A stretch of 64,000 bases of DNA from Aurantimonas sp. Leaf443 (GCF_001425575.1 NZ_LMRD01000007.1:62001-126000); one strand, 5' to 3'; positions 43,706-53,091 are shown, numbered from the stretch's first letter. Notes: generated by a model not told the origin, from the sequence alone. Numbers and translations are program-made.

Positions 43706-44506
43706 ATGGCGATCACCGATATCGGCGCGGCGCATCCGGCAGCGGGCGATCGCCGGCGCGTGGCGGTCGCCGGGCCGCCCCCGCGCCTCCTGCGCGGCGC
43801 CGCCGCGGGAATGGCGCTCGGCCTTGCGGCGACGCTTACCGTCTCGCTCGTCTTCCACGGGGTCGGGATCGTCGGCCTCGCCGGGGTCCTCGTCGCGCTC
43901 GCCGTCTTCGCCGCCGTCGCCGCCGTCGCGCTCGCGGGCCTGCCGTATCATGCGCATGCGCGCTTCGGCGCGGCCAACGGCGTGACCACGCTGCGCGCCG
44001 TGCTGACCGCCCTGTGCTTCTCGCTCCTGCCGGGTCTCGACGAGGTGCCGGCCCTGCCGCGCGACCTCGTCTCGGCCGGGCTTTCGCTGGCGGCCCTCCT
44101 CGCCCTCCTGCTCGACGGGATCGACGGCTGGCTCGCCCGCCGGCAGAGCCTCGCCTCCCCCTTCGGCGCGCGCTTCGACATGGAGATCGACGCCGCGCTG
44201 ATGCTGGCGCTGGCGCTCTTCGCCTACGCGTCCGGCCAGGCGGGTCTTGCCGTCCTCGCGATCGGGGGCATGCGCTACGCCTATCTCGCCGCGCAGGCTC
44301 TCGTCCCGAAGCTCAAGGGCGAGCTCGCGCCCTCGCTGCGGCGCAAGGCGATCTGCGCGATGGAGGTCGCGATCCTCTGCCTCCTCGTCTCGCCGCTGAT
44401 CGCGCCGCCGCTGTCGGGTCTCCTCGCGCTCCTGGCGAGCCTCGTCCTCGCCGCCTCCTTCGCCCGGGACATCCACACCCTCCTGGCGGCGCCCCTTCGG
44501 CCGTGA
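43706..44506 (+). CDS. CDP-alcohol phosphatidyltransferase family membrane protein
   Basis: This 266-residue protein carries the diagnostic motif D-X2-D-G-X2-A-R-X8-G-X3-D-X3-D in LLDGIDGWLARR and FGARFDMEID, near residue 140. About six hydrophobic helices surround it. It should join a CDP-activated alcohol to a hydroxyl acceptor at the inner membrane. It is divergent from the dehydrogenase gene (178 bases) and overlaps the sulfatase-like gene as GTGA. It is unlike the usual PgsA/Pcs enzymes in its N-terminal extension. Confidence 0.85.
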   Translation: MAITDIGAAHPAAGDRRRVAVAGPPPRLLRGAAAGMALGLAATLTVSLVFHGVGIVGLAGVLVALAVFAAVAAVALAGLPYHAHARFGAANGVTTLRAVLTALCFSLLPGLDEVPALPRDLVSAGLSLAALLALLLDGIDGWLARRQSLASPFGARFDMEIDAALMLALALFAYASGQAGLAVLAIGGMRYAYLAAQALVPKLKGELAPSLRRKAICAMEVAILCLLVSPLIAPPLSGLLALLASLVLAASFARDIHTLLAAPLRP

Positions 44507-46080
44507 CGCCGCCCCGTCGCGCCTCTCTCGCCGCGCTCGCCGGCATTGCGGGCCTTGCCGCCATCCTCGCCCTGCCCGATGCGGCGGCGGGACAGGCCTC
44601 CGGCTCGCTGCCCGCCTTCGAGCTCGGCGCCGCCGTCCTCGCCCTCTGCCTTCTCGGAGGCGCCGGCCACCGCGCCGCGCGACTGGCCATCGCCGCGCTC
44701 GCGACGCTTCTCCTCGCGCTGAAACTTCTCGATCGCGGCACGTCCGCCGCCTTCGGCCGGCCCTTCGATCCGCTGGACGATTGGTCGCTCCTGCCGAAGG
44801 CCGCCCATCTCCTGGCGGGCACGCTCGGGCCCGTCGGGGCGGGGCTCGCGATCCTGGTCGTCTTCGCCGCGCTCCTCGCGCTGCCCGTCCTCCTCCACCG
44901 TTGTCTCGGCGGCTTCTCCCGCATCGGCGGGCGCCTGCGCGCCGGAACGGCCACGGCGGCGCTCCTCGCCATGGCGCTCGCCTTCGCGCTGCCGGGCGAT
45001 GCCGGACGGGCATCCAATGCCGAGCTGGTCGCCGCGCGCGTCGCGCTCGTCCGCGCCGCCGCCGAGGACCGGCGCGTCTTCGCCCGCGCCCTCGAGGACG
45101 ACCCTACGCGCGAGGCCGCTCCGCGCTTCGAGGCGCTGGCCGGCCACGACGTCGTGGTCCTGTTCGTCGAATCCTACGGCACCGCGATCCTGCGCGATGC
45201 CGGGCACGGCGCGATCGTGCGCGACCGGCTGGCGGCGCTTGCCCGCAGGCTCGGCCATGCCGGCTACGTCCTGCGCAGCGGCGCGATGACGGCGCCCGTC
45301 GCCGGCGGCCAGAGCTGGCTGGCGCGCGCCAGCGTCTTTTCCGGGCTCACGATCGACCGCCAGAGCCGCTACGAGACGCTGATCGCCTCCGGGCGCCCGA
45401 GCCTCAACCGCCTGATGGCCGAGGCCGGCTGGGAGAGCGTCGCGGTCATGCCGGCGATCACGCGCGACTGGCCGGAGGCGGCCTGGTCCGGCTACGACCG
45501 CATTCTCGCGGCCGGCGAACTCGGCTATCGCGGCCGGCCCTTCGACTGGGTGACCATGCCCGACCAGTTCACGCTCGCCGCCTTCCAGCGCCTCGTGCGG
45601 ATGCAGCCGCCGGGAGACCGCCGGCCGGTGATGGCCGAGATCGCGCTGATCTCCAGCCACGCGCCCTTCACGCCCCTCGCCCGGCTCGTGCCGGAGGAGG
45701 CGCTCGGCGACGGATCGGTCTTCGACGCGATGGCACGGGAAGGGCCTGCGCCGGCCGAGCTCTGGCGCGACACGGAGAGGGTCCGCGACCACTATGCGCG
45801 CAGCCTCGACTACACGCTCTCGGCCATCGGCGACTTCGTCCTGCGGCATGGCGACGACACGCTGTTCGTCATCCTCGGCGACCATCCGCCCGCGCCGGTC
45901 GTCACCGGCCCCGGGCTCTTCCGCGACGTGCCCGTGCACGTGATCGCGCGCGACGCCGGTCTCGTGGACCGCTTCGCCGCGCTCGGCTGGGTGGAGGGAC
46001 CGCTGCCGGACGCATCGCGCCCGGCGCTCGCCATGGCCGATTTCCGGCAGACCTTCGCGCGCCTCTTTTCGGCGCGCTGA
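44503..46080 (+). CDS. Membrane-anchored sulfatase-like (alkaline-phosphatase fold) protein
   Basis: This 525-residue protein starts at GTG 44503. The first 170 residues contain about four hydrophobic helices; the rest is a periplasmic domain of the LtaS/EptA/sulfatase superfamily. VVVLFVESYG near residue 225 is the first metal motif, GQSWLARASVFSGLT near 275 is the nucleophile area, and FVILGDHPPAP near 450 gives the Asp-His pair. It would transfer or remove a phospho-alcohol or sulfate group on a membrane-linked molecule, and pairs naturally with the CDP-alcohol enzyme next to it. Confidence 0.82.
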   Translation: MTPPRRASLAALAGIAGLAAILALPDAAAGQASGSLPAFELGAAVLALCLLGGAGHRAARLAIAALATLLLALKLLDRGTSAAFGRPFDPLDDWSLLPKAAHLLAGTLGPVGAGLAILVVFAALLALPVLLHRCLGGFSRIGGRLRAGTATAALLAMALAFALPGDAGRASNAELVAARVALVRAAAEDRRVFARALEDDPTREAAPRFEALAGHDVVVLFVESYGTAILRDAGHGAIVRDRLAALARRLGHAGYVLRSGAMTAPVAGGQSWLARASVFSGLTIDRQSRYETLIASGRPSLNRLMAEAGWESVAVMPAITRDWPEAAWSGYDRILAAGELGYRGRPFDWVTMPDQFTLAAFQRLVRMQPPGDRRPVMAEIALISSHAPFTPLARLVPEEALGDGSVFDAMAREGPAPAELWRDTERVRDHYARSLDYTLSAIGDFVLRHGDDTLFVILGDHPPAPVVTGPGLFRDVPVHVIARDAGLVDRFAALGWVEGPLPDASRPALAMADFRQTFARLFSAR

Positions 46081-46086
46081 GCCGCG

Positions 46087-47220
46087 TCAGGTGCGCGACG
46101 CCTCGACGGCGGGGGCCGCCTCCTGGCCCGGCCGCGTGGGCAGGGCCGGGTCGTCCGGGCCCTTCACGAAGCGCGACGGCTCGGCCTCGCCGGGCCTGGC
46201 GGCCAGCCGGCTGTCGGGGAAATGCAGGACGAGATTGTAGCGGTAGCGCTCGCCGAACTCGCGCGTCAGCGTGATCCGCGTGCCCGAATCCTGCATCTCG
46301 AACGGATCGAGCGCGGCGAGCGCGCGGGTGGCTTCCGCCGGCAGCGCCCAGCCGAGCGCCTCGTAGATGCGGCTGAGCATGGCGCTGGCGCCCTGCGCGG
46401 CGATCTTCGCCTCGGCCCGCGTGTCGCCGGTGATCTTCAGCCGCACGGAGCCGATCGTCTCCTTGCCGGCGCCGCGCGCGATGACGAAGAGGCTGCGCTT
46501 GGGCGGCGCCTCCACCATCAGGTCCTCGGGGGCGAGATCGTAAGCTGCGGCCTCCGCCTCGCCTTCGGCGCCCTGCGCGTCGCCGAAGGCCGACGGATCG
46601 GGGGCCACGGCGACGAAGGGCTCATCGGGCGCCACGATCTCGCTCGACAGGCACTCGTAGAGGCCCGCGGCCGCGGGGCTCTTGTCCCAGGCGACGGGCG
46701 CCTCGCCGAGACGGATCGCGGCGCAGAGGCTGGACGGCTCGGTGAAGGGCACGCGCACGAAGCGCGTCGGGTCGGCGCCGGCCGGCGCCACGAGGCGCCC
46801 GGAGGGCAACGAGATCGTCTTCGGCGCCTCGATGGCGGCGGTTTCGAAGGCCTGCGGCCCGATCGAGCCGACGGGCGTGAAATCGGGCACGATGGCCAGC
46901 GACGACGTGGCGGCGGGATCGAGCGCCCCGGTGGCGAAATCGGACTGCGAGAAGATCAGCGCCAGCGCGCCGACGGGGATGCACGCGGCCAGAACGAGAC
47001 GCAAGGCGAGCGGCGCCATGCCGCCTTCGCCCGGCGCGTCCGCCTCGTGCGGCTCGGCCGCGCCCATGCGCTGCCCCGGCCAGCCCGGCCTTCCCTCGCC
47101 CGGTGCGTCCGCGCTTTCGCTGCGTTCAGCCCACCTGTCTTCCACGCCGTCCCCCGATGCCGTCCGAACGGATCCCGGCCGGCTGGCCGCGCGGCCGATG
47201 TCCCCGTCGCGCGCCATCAT
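46087..47220 (-). CDS. Hypothetical single-pass membrane protein
   Basis: I do not recognise this 377-residue protein. Residues 1-65 are hydrophilic and rich in Gly, Glu and Pro; one hydrophobic helix follows (LRLVLAACIPVGALALIF near residues 73-90), so it is probably anchored with the C-terminal 280 residues in the periplasm. A conserved-looking core contains LCAAIRLGEAP and SRIYEALGWALP. It is tail-to-tail with the sulfatase-like gene, 6 bases apart. Possible start at MAPLALRLV (residue about 68) would make it an ordinary signal-anchor protein. Confidence 0.72.
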   Translation of the reverse strand: MMARDGDIGRAASRPGSVRTASGDGVEDRWAERSESADAPGEGRPGWPGQRMGAAEPHEADAPGEGGMAPLALRLVLAACIPVGALALIFSQSDFATGALDPAATSSLAIVPDFTPVGSIGPQAFETAAIEAPKTISLPSGRLVAPAGADPTRFVRVPFTEPSSLCAAIRLGEAPVAWDKSPAAAGLYECLSSEIVAPDEPFVAVAPDPSAFGDAQGAEGEAEAAAYDLAPEDLMVEAPPKRSLFVIARGAGKETIGSVRLKITGDTRAEAKIAAQGASAMLSRIYEALGWALPAEATRALAALDPFEMQDSGTRITLTREFGERYRYNLVLHFPDSRLAARPGEAEPSRFVKGPDDPALPTRPGQEAAPAVEASRT

Positions 47221-47301
47221 GCCGTGTCGATCCTGACCAACCGTAAAGGATTTGCGCCGGCGGCGCGAGTCGGACGCGGCAGGCCCCGGCCGGCGCCGGC
47301 C

Positions 47302-48831
47302 TCACGACAAGGCCGGCAGGGGCCCGGCGGCCCGCGCCAGCGCGCCCGATCGCACGAGATCGAGCGCCGCCTCGATGTCGGGATGCATGTGCCGGTCCTC
47401 GCCGAGCGGGGGAACGCGCGCCCGCAGCGCCGCCCGCGCCGCTTCCAGCCGCGGGCTGGAGGCGAGGCCGCCCTCCAGGAGATCGAGCCCCTGCGCGGCC
47501 GCGAGCAGTTCGATGGCGAGAATGCCGCACGTGTTGGCCGCCATGGCCGTCAGGCGCCGCGCCCCGTGGGCGGCCATGGAGACATGGTCCTCCTGGTTGG
47601 CGGAGGTCGGAATGGAATCGACGCTGGCCGGCATGGCGCGCTGCTTGTTCTCCGAGACGAGCGCGGCGGCGGTCACCTGCGGGATCATGAAGCCCGAGTT
47701 CAGCCCGGGCCGGGGCGTGAGGAAGGCCGGCAGGCCCGAGAGCGCCGGATCGACCAGCATGGCGATGCGCCGCTCGGCGATGGAGCCGATCTCGCAGAGC
47801 GCCATGGCGATCATGTCGGCCGCGAAGGCGACGGGCTCGGCATGGAAGTTGCCGCCCGACAGCGCCTCGTCGGTGTCGGCGAAGATCAGCGGATTGTCGG
47901 AGACGCCGTTCGCCTCGGCGTGAAGGGTCGTGGCCGCCTGGCGCAGGAGATCGAGGCAGGCGCCCATCACCTGCGGCTGGCAGCGCAGGCAATAGGGGTC
48001 CTGCACGCGCGGATCGTCGATCAGATGCGAGGCGCGTATGGCAGAGCCGGCCATCAGCGCGCGCAGGGCCGCCGCCGTCTCGATCTGGCCGGGATGGCGG
48101 CGCAGCGCGTGGATGCGCGGGTCGAAGGGCGTGTCGGAGCCGCGCGCGGCATCCGTCGAGAGCGCGCCGGTGACGAGCGCGGCCTGGAAGGCGGCCTCGG
48201 CCTCGAAGAGCCCGGCCAGCGCGTAGGCGGTGGAGAACTGCGTGCCGTTGAGGAGCGCCAGCCCCTCCTTGGCGCCGAGGACGAGCGGCTCGAGCCCGGC
48301 GGCCTCGAGCGCGGCGCGGGCCTCCACCCGCGCGCCATCGACGAAGAAGGCGCCGGTGCCGATCATCGCCGCGGTCATATGGGCGAGCGGCGCGAGATCG
48401 CCGGAGGCCCCGACCGAGCCCTGCGCGGGCACGACGGGCGTCAGACCCGTCTCCAGGAGCGATTCCAGAAGCCGCAGGGTGGCGAGCGAGACGCCCGAGG
48501 CCCCCTGCCCGAGGCTCGCCAGCTTCAGCGCCATCATCAGGCGCGTCACCTCCGCCGGCATCGGCTCGCCGATCCCGGCGGCATGGGAGAGGACGATGTT
48601 GCGCTGGAGCGTGGCGAGATCGCCGTCGCCGATGCGCACGCTGGCCAGCTTCCCGAAGCCGGTGTTGATCCCGTAGACCGGCTCGCCCCGCTTCAGGATC
48701 CGCTCGACCGCCCGGGCGCTCTCCTCCACCACGCCGGCGCTCGCCGCGTCGAGGCGGGGCGTGGCGCCCCGATAGACGGCGCGCCAGTCGGCGAGCGGGA
48801 CCTGCCCGGGAACGAGGACGAGGGAAGCCAT
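47302..48831 (-). CDS. hutH: Histidine ammonia-lyase
   Basis: This 509-residue enzyme converts L-histidine to urocanate and ammonia. The Ala-Ser-Gly tripeptide that forms the MIO electrophile is present in [14 protein letters not shown] near residue 145, with INTGFGKLA near 55 and [18 protein letters not shown] near 325. The ATG at 48831 gives normal length. The promoter upstream carries a HutC-like operator overlapping its -10. No hutU, hutI or hutG gene is in this window, so the pathway is split. Confidence 0.95.
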   Translation of the reverse strand: MASLVLVPGQVPLADWRAVYRGATPRLDAASAGVVEESARAVERILKRGEPVYGINTGFGKLASVRIGDGDLATLQRNIVLSHAAGIGEPMPAEVTRLMMALKLASLGQGASGVSLATLRLLESLLETGLTPVVPAQGSVGASGDLAPLAHMTAAMIGTGAFFVDGARVEARAALEAAGLEPLVLGAKEGLALLNGTQFSTAYALAGLFEAEAAFQAALVTGALSTDAARGSDTPFDPRIHALRRHPGQIETAAALRALMAGSAIRASHLIDDPRVQDPYCLRCQPQVMGACLDLLRQAATTLHAEANGVSDNPLIFADTDEALSGGNFHAEPVAFAADMIAMALCEIGSIAERRIAMLVDPALSGLPAFLTPRPGLNSGFMIPQVTAAALVSENKQRAMPASVDSIPTSANQEDHVSMAAHGARRLTAMAANTCGILAIELLAAAQGLDLLEGGLASSPRLEAARAALRARVPPLGEDRHMHPDIEAALDLVRSGALARAAGPLPALS

Positions 48832-48892
48832 GGCGCGCTCCGAACGGCGGGGGCGGCGGACGGGCTCGAGCCGTGCGCCGAGGATGGGCATT

Positions 48893-48920
48893 ATTGTATA
48901 GACATATCGCTCCGACGCAA
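48893..48920 (-). promoter_or_regulatory. hutH promoter with HutC-type operator
   Basis: On the minus strand TTGCGT (48920-48915) and TACAAT (48898-48893) are 16 bases apart. The operator-like ATGTCTATACAA (48905-48894) overlaps the -10. Similar sites lie before hutC (ATGGCTATACAA, 53982-53971) and the ABC binding protein (TTGTCTAGGCAA, 53103-53092). Confidence 0.65.
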
Positions 48921-49229
48921 GGGAGCGCTTGGCTCGAGGAGCGTTCCTGAAGGCTCCGGCCCGGCGCCGCAGGGACGTTAACCCTTTCTTAAGGATCCGC
49001 TCGCGGCCGGCCGGGCGGAATGATAGAAATTTAACGAATGGAAGGGGCGAGACGGTCCGGGCGGTCCGGCAGGTCTTCGGCAGACGGGACGGGATGCGAG
49101 GCCAGGGTCTCAAGTCCGGTTCTCATGCCGGACCCGGTCGAACGCAAGCATCCTCGGGTCGATCACTCTCGTTCGCATGAGTTCGATTTCGTCTCGCCGT
49201 CCGGCGAGGCAGGCGTGAAAGATTATCCG
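48921..49229. other. Gap between hutH promoter and peptidase gene
   Basis: This stretch should contain the promoter of the plus-strand transglutaminase-like gene. It has a short T-rich patch (CCCTTTCTTAAGG and AAATTTAACG) but no gene that I can support. Confidence 0.4.
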
Positions 49230-49829
49230 ATGCGTCGAGCCGCCGTCTTCTTCGGGATGCTGATCCTCGCCGCCACGGCGCTCGTCTCCGCCTCGAACGC
49301 GTCCGCCGGCTCCGGCATGCCCGTCATCGGGACCGCGAGCCAGCCGGTCGGCCACTACCAGTTCTGCCGCCGCAACCCCGCCAAATGCGCCCCGAACGCC
49401 ACACGCGCCATCGTGGGCCTGACGCAGGCGACCTGGGAAGTGCTGAACGCGGTGAACGTGACCGCCAACACGATGATCGAGCCGCAGACCGACGAGGAGA
49501 TCTACGGCGTCACCGAACTGTGGACCTATCCGGGCGCCAAGGGCGACTGCGAGGACTACGTCCTCTCCAAGCAGCGCTCGCTGGAAAAGGCCGGCCTGCC
49601 GGCCTCCGCCCTCCTCATCACGGTCGTGCGCCAGAAGGACGGTTCGGGCCACGCGGTGCTGACGGTGCGCACGACGCAGGGCGACTACGTCCTCGACAAT
49701 CTCGACGACCGTATCCTGCCCTGGGAAGCCACCGAATACACCTATCTCAAGCGCCAGTCGCAGGCCGATGCCGGCCGCTGGGTGACGATCGAGGACTCGC
49801 GCGACGTGTTGGTCGGCAGCGTCCGATAA
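49230..49829 (+). CDS. Transglutaminase-like cysteine peptidase, exported
   Basis: This 199-residue protein belongs to the bacterial transglutaminase-like cysteine proteinase family (BTLCP). The catalytic residues are visible: Cys in KGDCEDYVLSK near residue 110, His in GSGHAVLTV near 148 and Asp in VLDNLDDRI near 165. A signal peptide (RRAAVFFGMLILAATALV to SAGS) directs it to the periplasm. GTG at 49215 with GAGG upstream is an alternative start. Some relatives (LapG) act on adhesins in type I-secretion systems; no such adhesin gene is visible here. Confidence 0.83.
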   Translation: MRRAAVFFGMLILAATALVSASNASAGSGMPVIGTASQPVGHYQFCRRNPAKCAPNATRAIVGLTQATWEVLNAVNVTANTMIEPQTDEEIYGVTELWTYPGAKGDCEDYVLSKQRSLEKAGLPASALLITVVRQKDGSGHAVLTVRTTQGDYVLDNLDDRILPWEATEYTYLKRQSQADAGRWVTIEDSRDVLVGSVR

Positions 49830-49963
49830 GACGGGCGCCGCCTCCGCCCTGCACCGCAATCCGAGATCGAGCGCCGCGGGTTCGTCCAGACCTGCGGCGC
49901 GAACGCGTCGAGGCCCTGGGCGGCTGAATCGCCCGAGGCGCCGTCGTCGGCACGCTCGGGAGA

Positions 49964-50752
49964 TCAGAGGAAGCTCGCCGCCCCGCGATCGAGATAGGTG
50001 TCGAGGAACTGCTCGATGCGCGGATGGCGCGGCTTGCCGAAGACCTGCGCGGCCGCGCCCTCCACGAGAATCCGGCCGTGGTCGAGAAAGACGATCTTCG
50101 AGCCGACCGAGGCCGCGAAGCCGATCTCGTGGGTGACCACGAGCATGGTCATGCCGCTCTCGGCGAGCCTTCGCATGACGTTCAGCACCTCGCCGGTGAG
50201 TTCGGGATCGAGCGAGGAGGTCGGCTCGTCGAAGAGCATGATCTTCGGGTCGAGGGCGAGCGCGCGGGCGATGGCCACGCGCTGCTGCTGCCCGCCGGAG
50301 AGTTCGCTCGGATAGTGCCTGGCGCGCTGGGAGAGGCCGACGGACTCGAGCTCCCGCATCGCCCGCTCCTCGGCCTCGCGCCGCTTCAGGCCGCGCACGG
50401 TGACGAGGGCCTCGGCGACGTTTCCCAGCGCCGACATATGCGGCCAGAGATTGAACTGCTGGAACACCATGCCGATGCGCCCGCGCACCGGGCGGATGGC
50501 GCTCGACGGCAGGCGCATGCGCTGGCCGGAGGGCCCGAGAGCGAAGCCGAGTGGCTCGCCGTCGATGGAGATCAGCCCCTCGTTCGCCTCCTCCAGGAAG
50601 GCGATGCAGCGCAGGAGCGTCGACTTGCCCGAGCCGGAGGGCCCGAGCAGGCAGGTGACGGCGCCGCGCGGCACGTCGAGATCGATGCCGTTGAGCACCG
50701 ACGTCTCGCCGAAACGCTTGACGAGGCCGGAGACGGAGATTGCCGGGGTCAT
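49964..50752 (-). CDS. Polar amino-acid ABC transporter ATPase
   Basis: This 262-residue ATPase of the HisP/GlnQ type has Walker A GPSGSGKST near residue 38, Q-loop MVFQQFNLWPHMS, signature ELSGGQQQRVAIARAL, Walker B IMLFDEPTSSLD and H-loop VTHEIGF. It overlaps the permease gene as ATGA. Together with two permeases and a binding protein under likely HutC control it is a histidine or similar basic/polar amino acid importer. Confidence 0.93.
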   Translation of the reverse strand: MTPAISVSGLVKRFGETSVLNGIDLDVPRGAVTCLLGPSGSGKSTLLRCIAFLEEANEGLISIDGEPLGFALGPSGQRMRLPSSAIRPVRGRIGMVFQQFNLWPHMSALGNVAEALVTVRGLKRREAEERAMRELESVGLSQRARHYPSELSGGQQQRVAIARALALDPKIMLFDEPTSSLDPELTGEVLNVMRRLAESGMTMLVVTHEIGFAASVGSKIVFLDHGRILVEGAAAQVFGKPRHPRIEQFLDTYLDRGAASFL

Positions 50753-51417
50753 CGGATCGCGAGCTGCCATTTTGAGAGACGGGCTTCGGCCATGCGGCCG
50801 GCGGCGCCGCAGGCTTCCACCAGCGCCCAGTAGAGAAGCGCCAGGATCGTGAAGCTTTCGACGAAGGCGTAATACTGCGTGCCGAGGCCCGAGACGGTCA
50901 TGGTCAGCTCCGGCACCGAGATGATCGAGAGCACCGCCGTCTCCTTGAGGAGGAGGATGGTCATGTTCACCATCGAGGGCAGGACGATCAGCGTCATCTC
51001 CGGCAGGATGATGCGGCGCACGGTCTGCGTGCGGTTCAGCCCGACGCATTCGGCCGCTTCCACGTGGCCCTTCGGGATCGCCTCGAAGCCGGCGCGCCAG
51101 AGCTCGGAATAATAGGCCGCGCCGTAGATCGTCAGCGCCAGGATGCCGGCCGGCACGTTGCCGAGCGACAGGCCGATGAAGGGCCCGCCATAGTAGAGGA
51201 GGAAGACCTGGATGAGGAAGGGCGTGCCGCGGATGAGCTCCACCGGCAGCATCAGCGCGAGGTTCAGCCAGCGCGGCCCGTAGCGGCGCGCGAGCGCGAC
51301 GAGGAAGCCGAGCGCGGCGCCGAGCGCCGATCCCGCGATCCACAGGAGGATGGTGACGCCGAAGGCCCTGGCGATGGCCGGCGCGTAGGAGAGGACGAGG
51401 TCGAGATCGAAGCTCAC
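50749..51417 (-). CDS. Polar amino-acid ABC transporter permease
   Basis: This 222-residue HisMQ-family permease has about five hydrophobic helices and an EAA loop (EAAECVGLNRTQTVRRIILP near residue 140). ELIRGTPFLIQVFLLYYG near residue 60 is characteristic. It is 31 bases after the second permease and overlaps the ATPase gene. It forms a pair with the permease at 51449-52090. Confidence 0.9.
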   Translation of the reverse strand: MSFDLDLVLSYAPAIARAFGVTILLWIAGSALGAALGFLVALARRYGPRWLNLALMLPVELIRGTPFLIQVFLLYYGGPFIGLSLGNVPAGILALTIYGAAYYSELWRAGFEAIPKGHVEAAECVGLNRTQTVRRIILPEMTLIVLPSMVNMTILLLKETAVLSIISVPELTMTVSGLGTQYYAFVESFTILALLYWALVEACGAAGRMAEARLSKWQLAIR

Positions 51418-51448
51418 GCGCGCCCTCCCGCCGGTGTCGCCGCCGCCC

Positions 51449-52090
51449 TCACAGCCGCCCCCAGGACAGGCGCTTTTCCAGGAGAAGGCCGAGCGCGGCG
51501 AGGACGACGTTGATGACGAGATAGACGAAGCCGGCCGAGGCGTAGATCTCCAGCGGCCGGTAGGTGCTGGCCGCCAGATCCTGCGCCATGCGCGTGAGTT
51601 CGACCACGCCGACGACGGAGACGAGCGAGGAGGATTTCAGCATCATGATCCCCTCCGAGACCAGTGCCGGCAGCGTCAGCTTCACCGCGACGGGCAGCCG
51701 GATGCGGCGGAACACCTGCGCGCGCGACAGGCCGCACATGTCGGCGGCCTCCGTCAGCCCGCGCGGCACGCCGGAAAAGCCGCCGCGCAGGATCTCCGCC
51801 TGGTAGGCCGAGGTGCACAGCGTCATGCCGACGATCGCGGCCACCCAGCTCGGCACGTCGAGCCCGAGCCGCGGCAGGAGATAGTAGATGAGGAGAAGCT
51901 GCACGAGCAGCGGCGTGCCGCGGAAGAAGCTGACATAGAGTCGCCCCGCCAGGGCCAGCCCGCGATGGGCCGAGAGCTGCGCCGCGCAGATCGCCGAGGA
52001 GAGGACGAAGCCGAGGACGATCGAGATCGCGCTGAGGAGCAGCGTCAGCCGGGCCGCTTCGACGAGCAGCCAGAACAGCTTCCACGACAT
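51449..52090 (-). CDS. Polar amino-acid ABC transporter permease
   Basis: This 213-residue permease has the same family motifs as its neighbour (SFFRGTPLLVQLLLIYYLL and EAADMCGLSRAQVFRRIRLP). ATG at 52090 is preferred over the GTG six bases upstream because GGAG lies at a suitable distance only from the ATG. About five hydrophobic helices are predicted. With the other permease it makes the membrane heterodimer. Confidence 0.9.
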   Translation of the reverse strand: MSWKLFWLLVEAARLTLLLSAISIVLGFVLSSAICAAQLSAHRGLALAGRLYVSFFRGTPLLVQLLLIYYLLPRLGLDVPSWVAAIVGMTLCTSAYQAEILRGGFSGVPRGLTEAADMCGLSRAQVFRRIRLPVAVKLTLPALVSEGIMMLKSSSLVSVVGVVELTRMAQDLAASTYRPLEIYASAGFVYLVINVVLAALGLLLEKRLSWGRL

Positions 52091-52205
52091 GGACACTCCG
52101 GGCGCAGGTTGGGCTGACGGCAGCGGCGGCCCTTGCAGGCCGCCCCGCCGCCGTCTGGACGAGGCCGCGCCCCGGAAGACCCGGGCGCGGCGGGCGGGAC
52201 CGGCC

Positions 52206-53021
52206 TCAGATGGCGGGCTCGGTGACCTTCTCGGGCGTGTCGAAGGCGACGCCGAACCACTTCTTCTGCATCTCGGCCATGCGACCGTCGCCCTTCATCT
52301 TGATGATGGCGGCGTCGATCGCGTCCATCAGCGAGGCGTATTCGGGGTCCTTGCGGCCGGGAAAGCCGAAATAGGTCTTGGCGCCGAAGGGCGGCTCGAC
52401 GAGGGCGAAGGTCTCCGGGCGCTGCTTGGCGACATAGGCGATGTTGGGGAAGGAGTTGGCCACCGCCACGATGCGCCCGGCCGCCAGATCCGCATAGGCC
52501 TCGTTGAAGCTCACATATTCCTTCACCTCCGGGGCGCTCGGCAGCGACTTGCCGAACGCCTGCAGCTGGGCGAGCTGGGCGGTCGCCTTGCCCGACCCCA
52601 CGGCCTTGCCGGCGATGTCCTCGGGCTTCGTCAGGCTCGTGTCGGCGGCCGGCTTCAGGAGCGCGACGGTCGCCTCCGCGACCGGGGCGGAGAAGCGGTA
52701 GCGCTCCATGCGCGCCTTGGTGATCGTGGCGGGGCCGGCGACGACGTCGAACTTGCCGCTTTCCAGCCCCGGCAGGACGCCGTCCCAGGGCAGCGTGATC
52801 CACTCGATCTTGACGCCGAGCTCCTTGCCGATCTCGGCGAAGAGGTCGACGTTAAGGCCGGCATGCTCGCCGGCGTCGATGAAGTCGAAGGGCGCGAAGG
52901 CCGTCTCGGTGCCGACCTTCAGGACGCCCGCCGACTTCACCTTGGCCAGGACGTCCTCGGCATGGGCGCTCAGCGTCATGGCGAGCGCCATCGTGGCGGC
53001 GAGCAGCGTCTTCGCGATCAT
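52206..53021 (-). CDS. Amino-acid ABC transporter periplasmic binding protein
   Basis: This 271-residue solute-binding family 3 protein has a signal peptide (cleavage after LSAHA near residue 20), then VLKVGTETAFAPFDFI, DLFAEIGKELGVKIEW and AVGSGKATAQL, typical of the HisJ/ArtI group. It heads the transporter operon. On the minus strand a perfect TTGACA -35 (53131-53126) with a HutC-like site at the -10 precedes it, so histidine supply likely controls it. Confidence 0.9.
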   Translation of the reverse strand: MIAKTLLAATMALAMTLSAHAEDVLAKVKSAGVLKVGTETAFAPFDFIDAGEHAGLNVDLFAEIGKELGVKIEWITLPWDGVLPGLESGKFDVVAGPATITKARMERYRFSAPVAEATVALLKPAADTSLTKPEDIAGKAVGSGKATAQLAQLQAFGKSLPSAPEVKEYVSFNEAYADLAAGRIVAVANSFPNIAYVAKQRPETFALVEPPFGAKTYFGFPGRKDPEYASLMDAIDAAIIKMKGDGRMAEMQKKWFGVAFDTPEKVTEPAI

Positions 53022-53091
53022 CGTCTCTGTCCTCTCATCGAACCGGCGCCGGGCCTGTCGGCCTGCGGCCTTTCGAGCGGGTTGGAATGAA

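Noticed and set aside
42535-46080. Plus-strand frame of 1,181 codons that would fuse an N-terminal extension to the sulfatase-like protein
   Set aside because: Its first two thirds are antisense to the dehydrogenase gene and out of frame with the CDP-alcohol gene. The GTG at 44503 with GTGA overlap gives the natural start.
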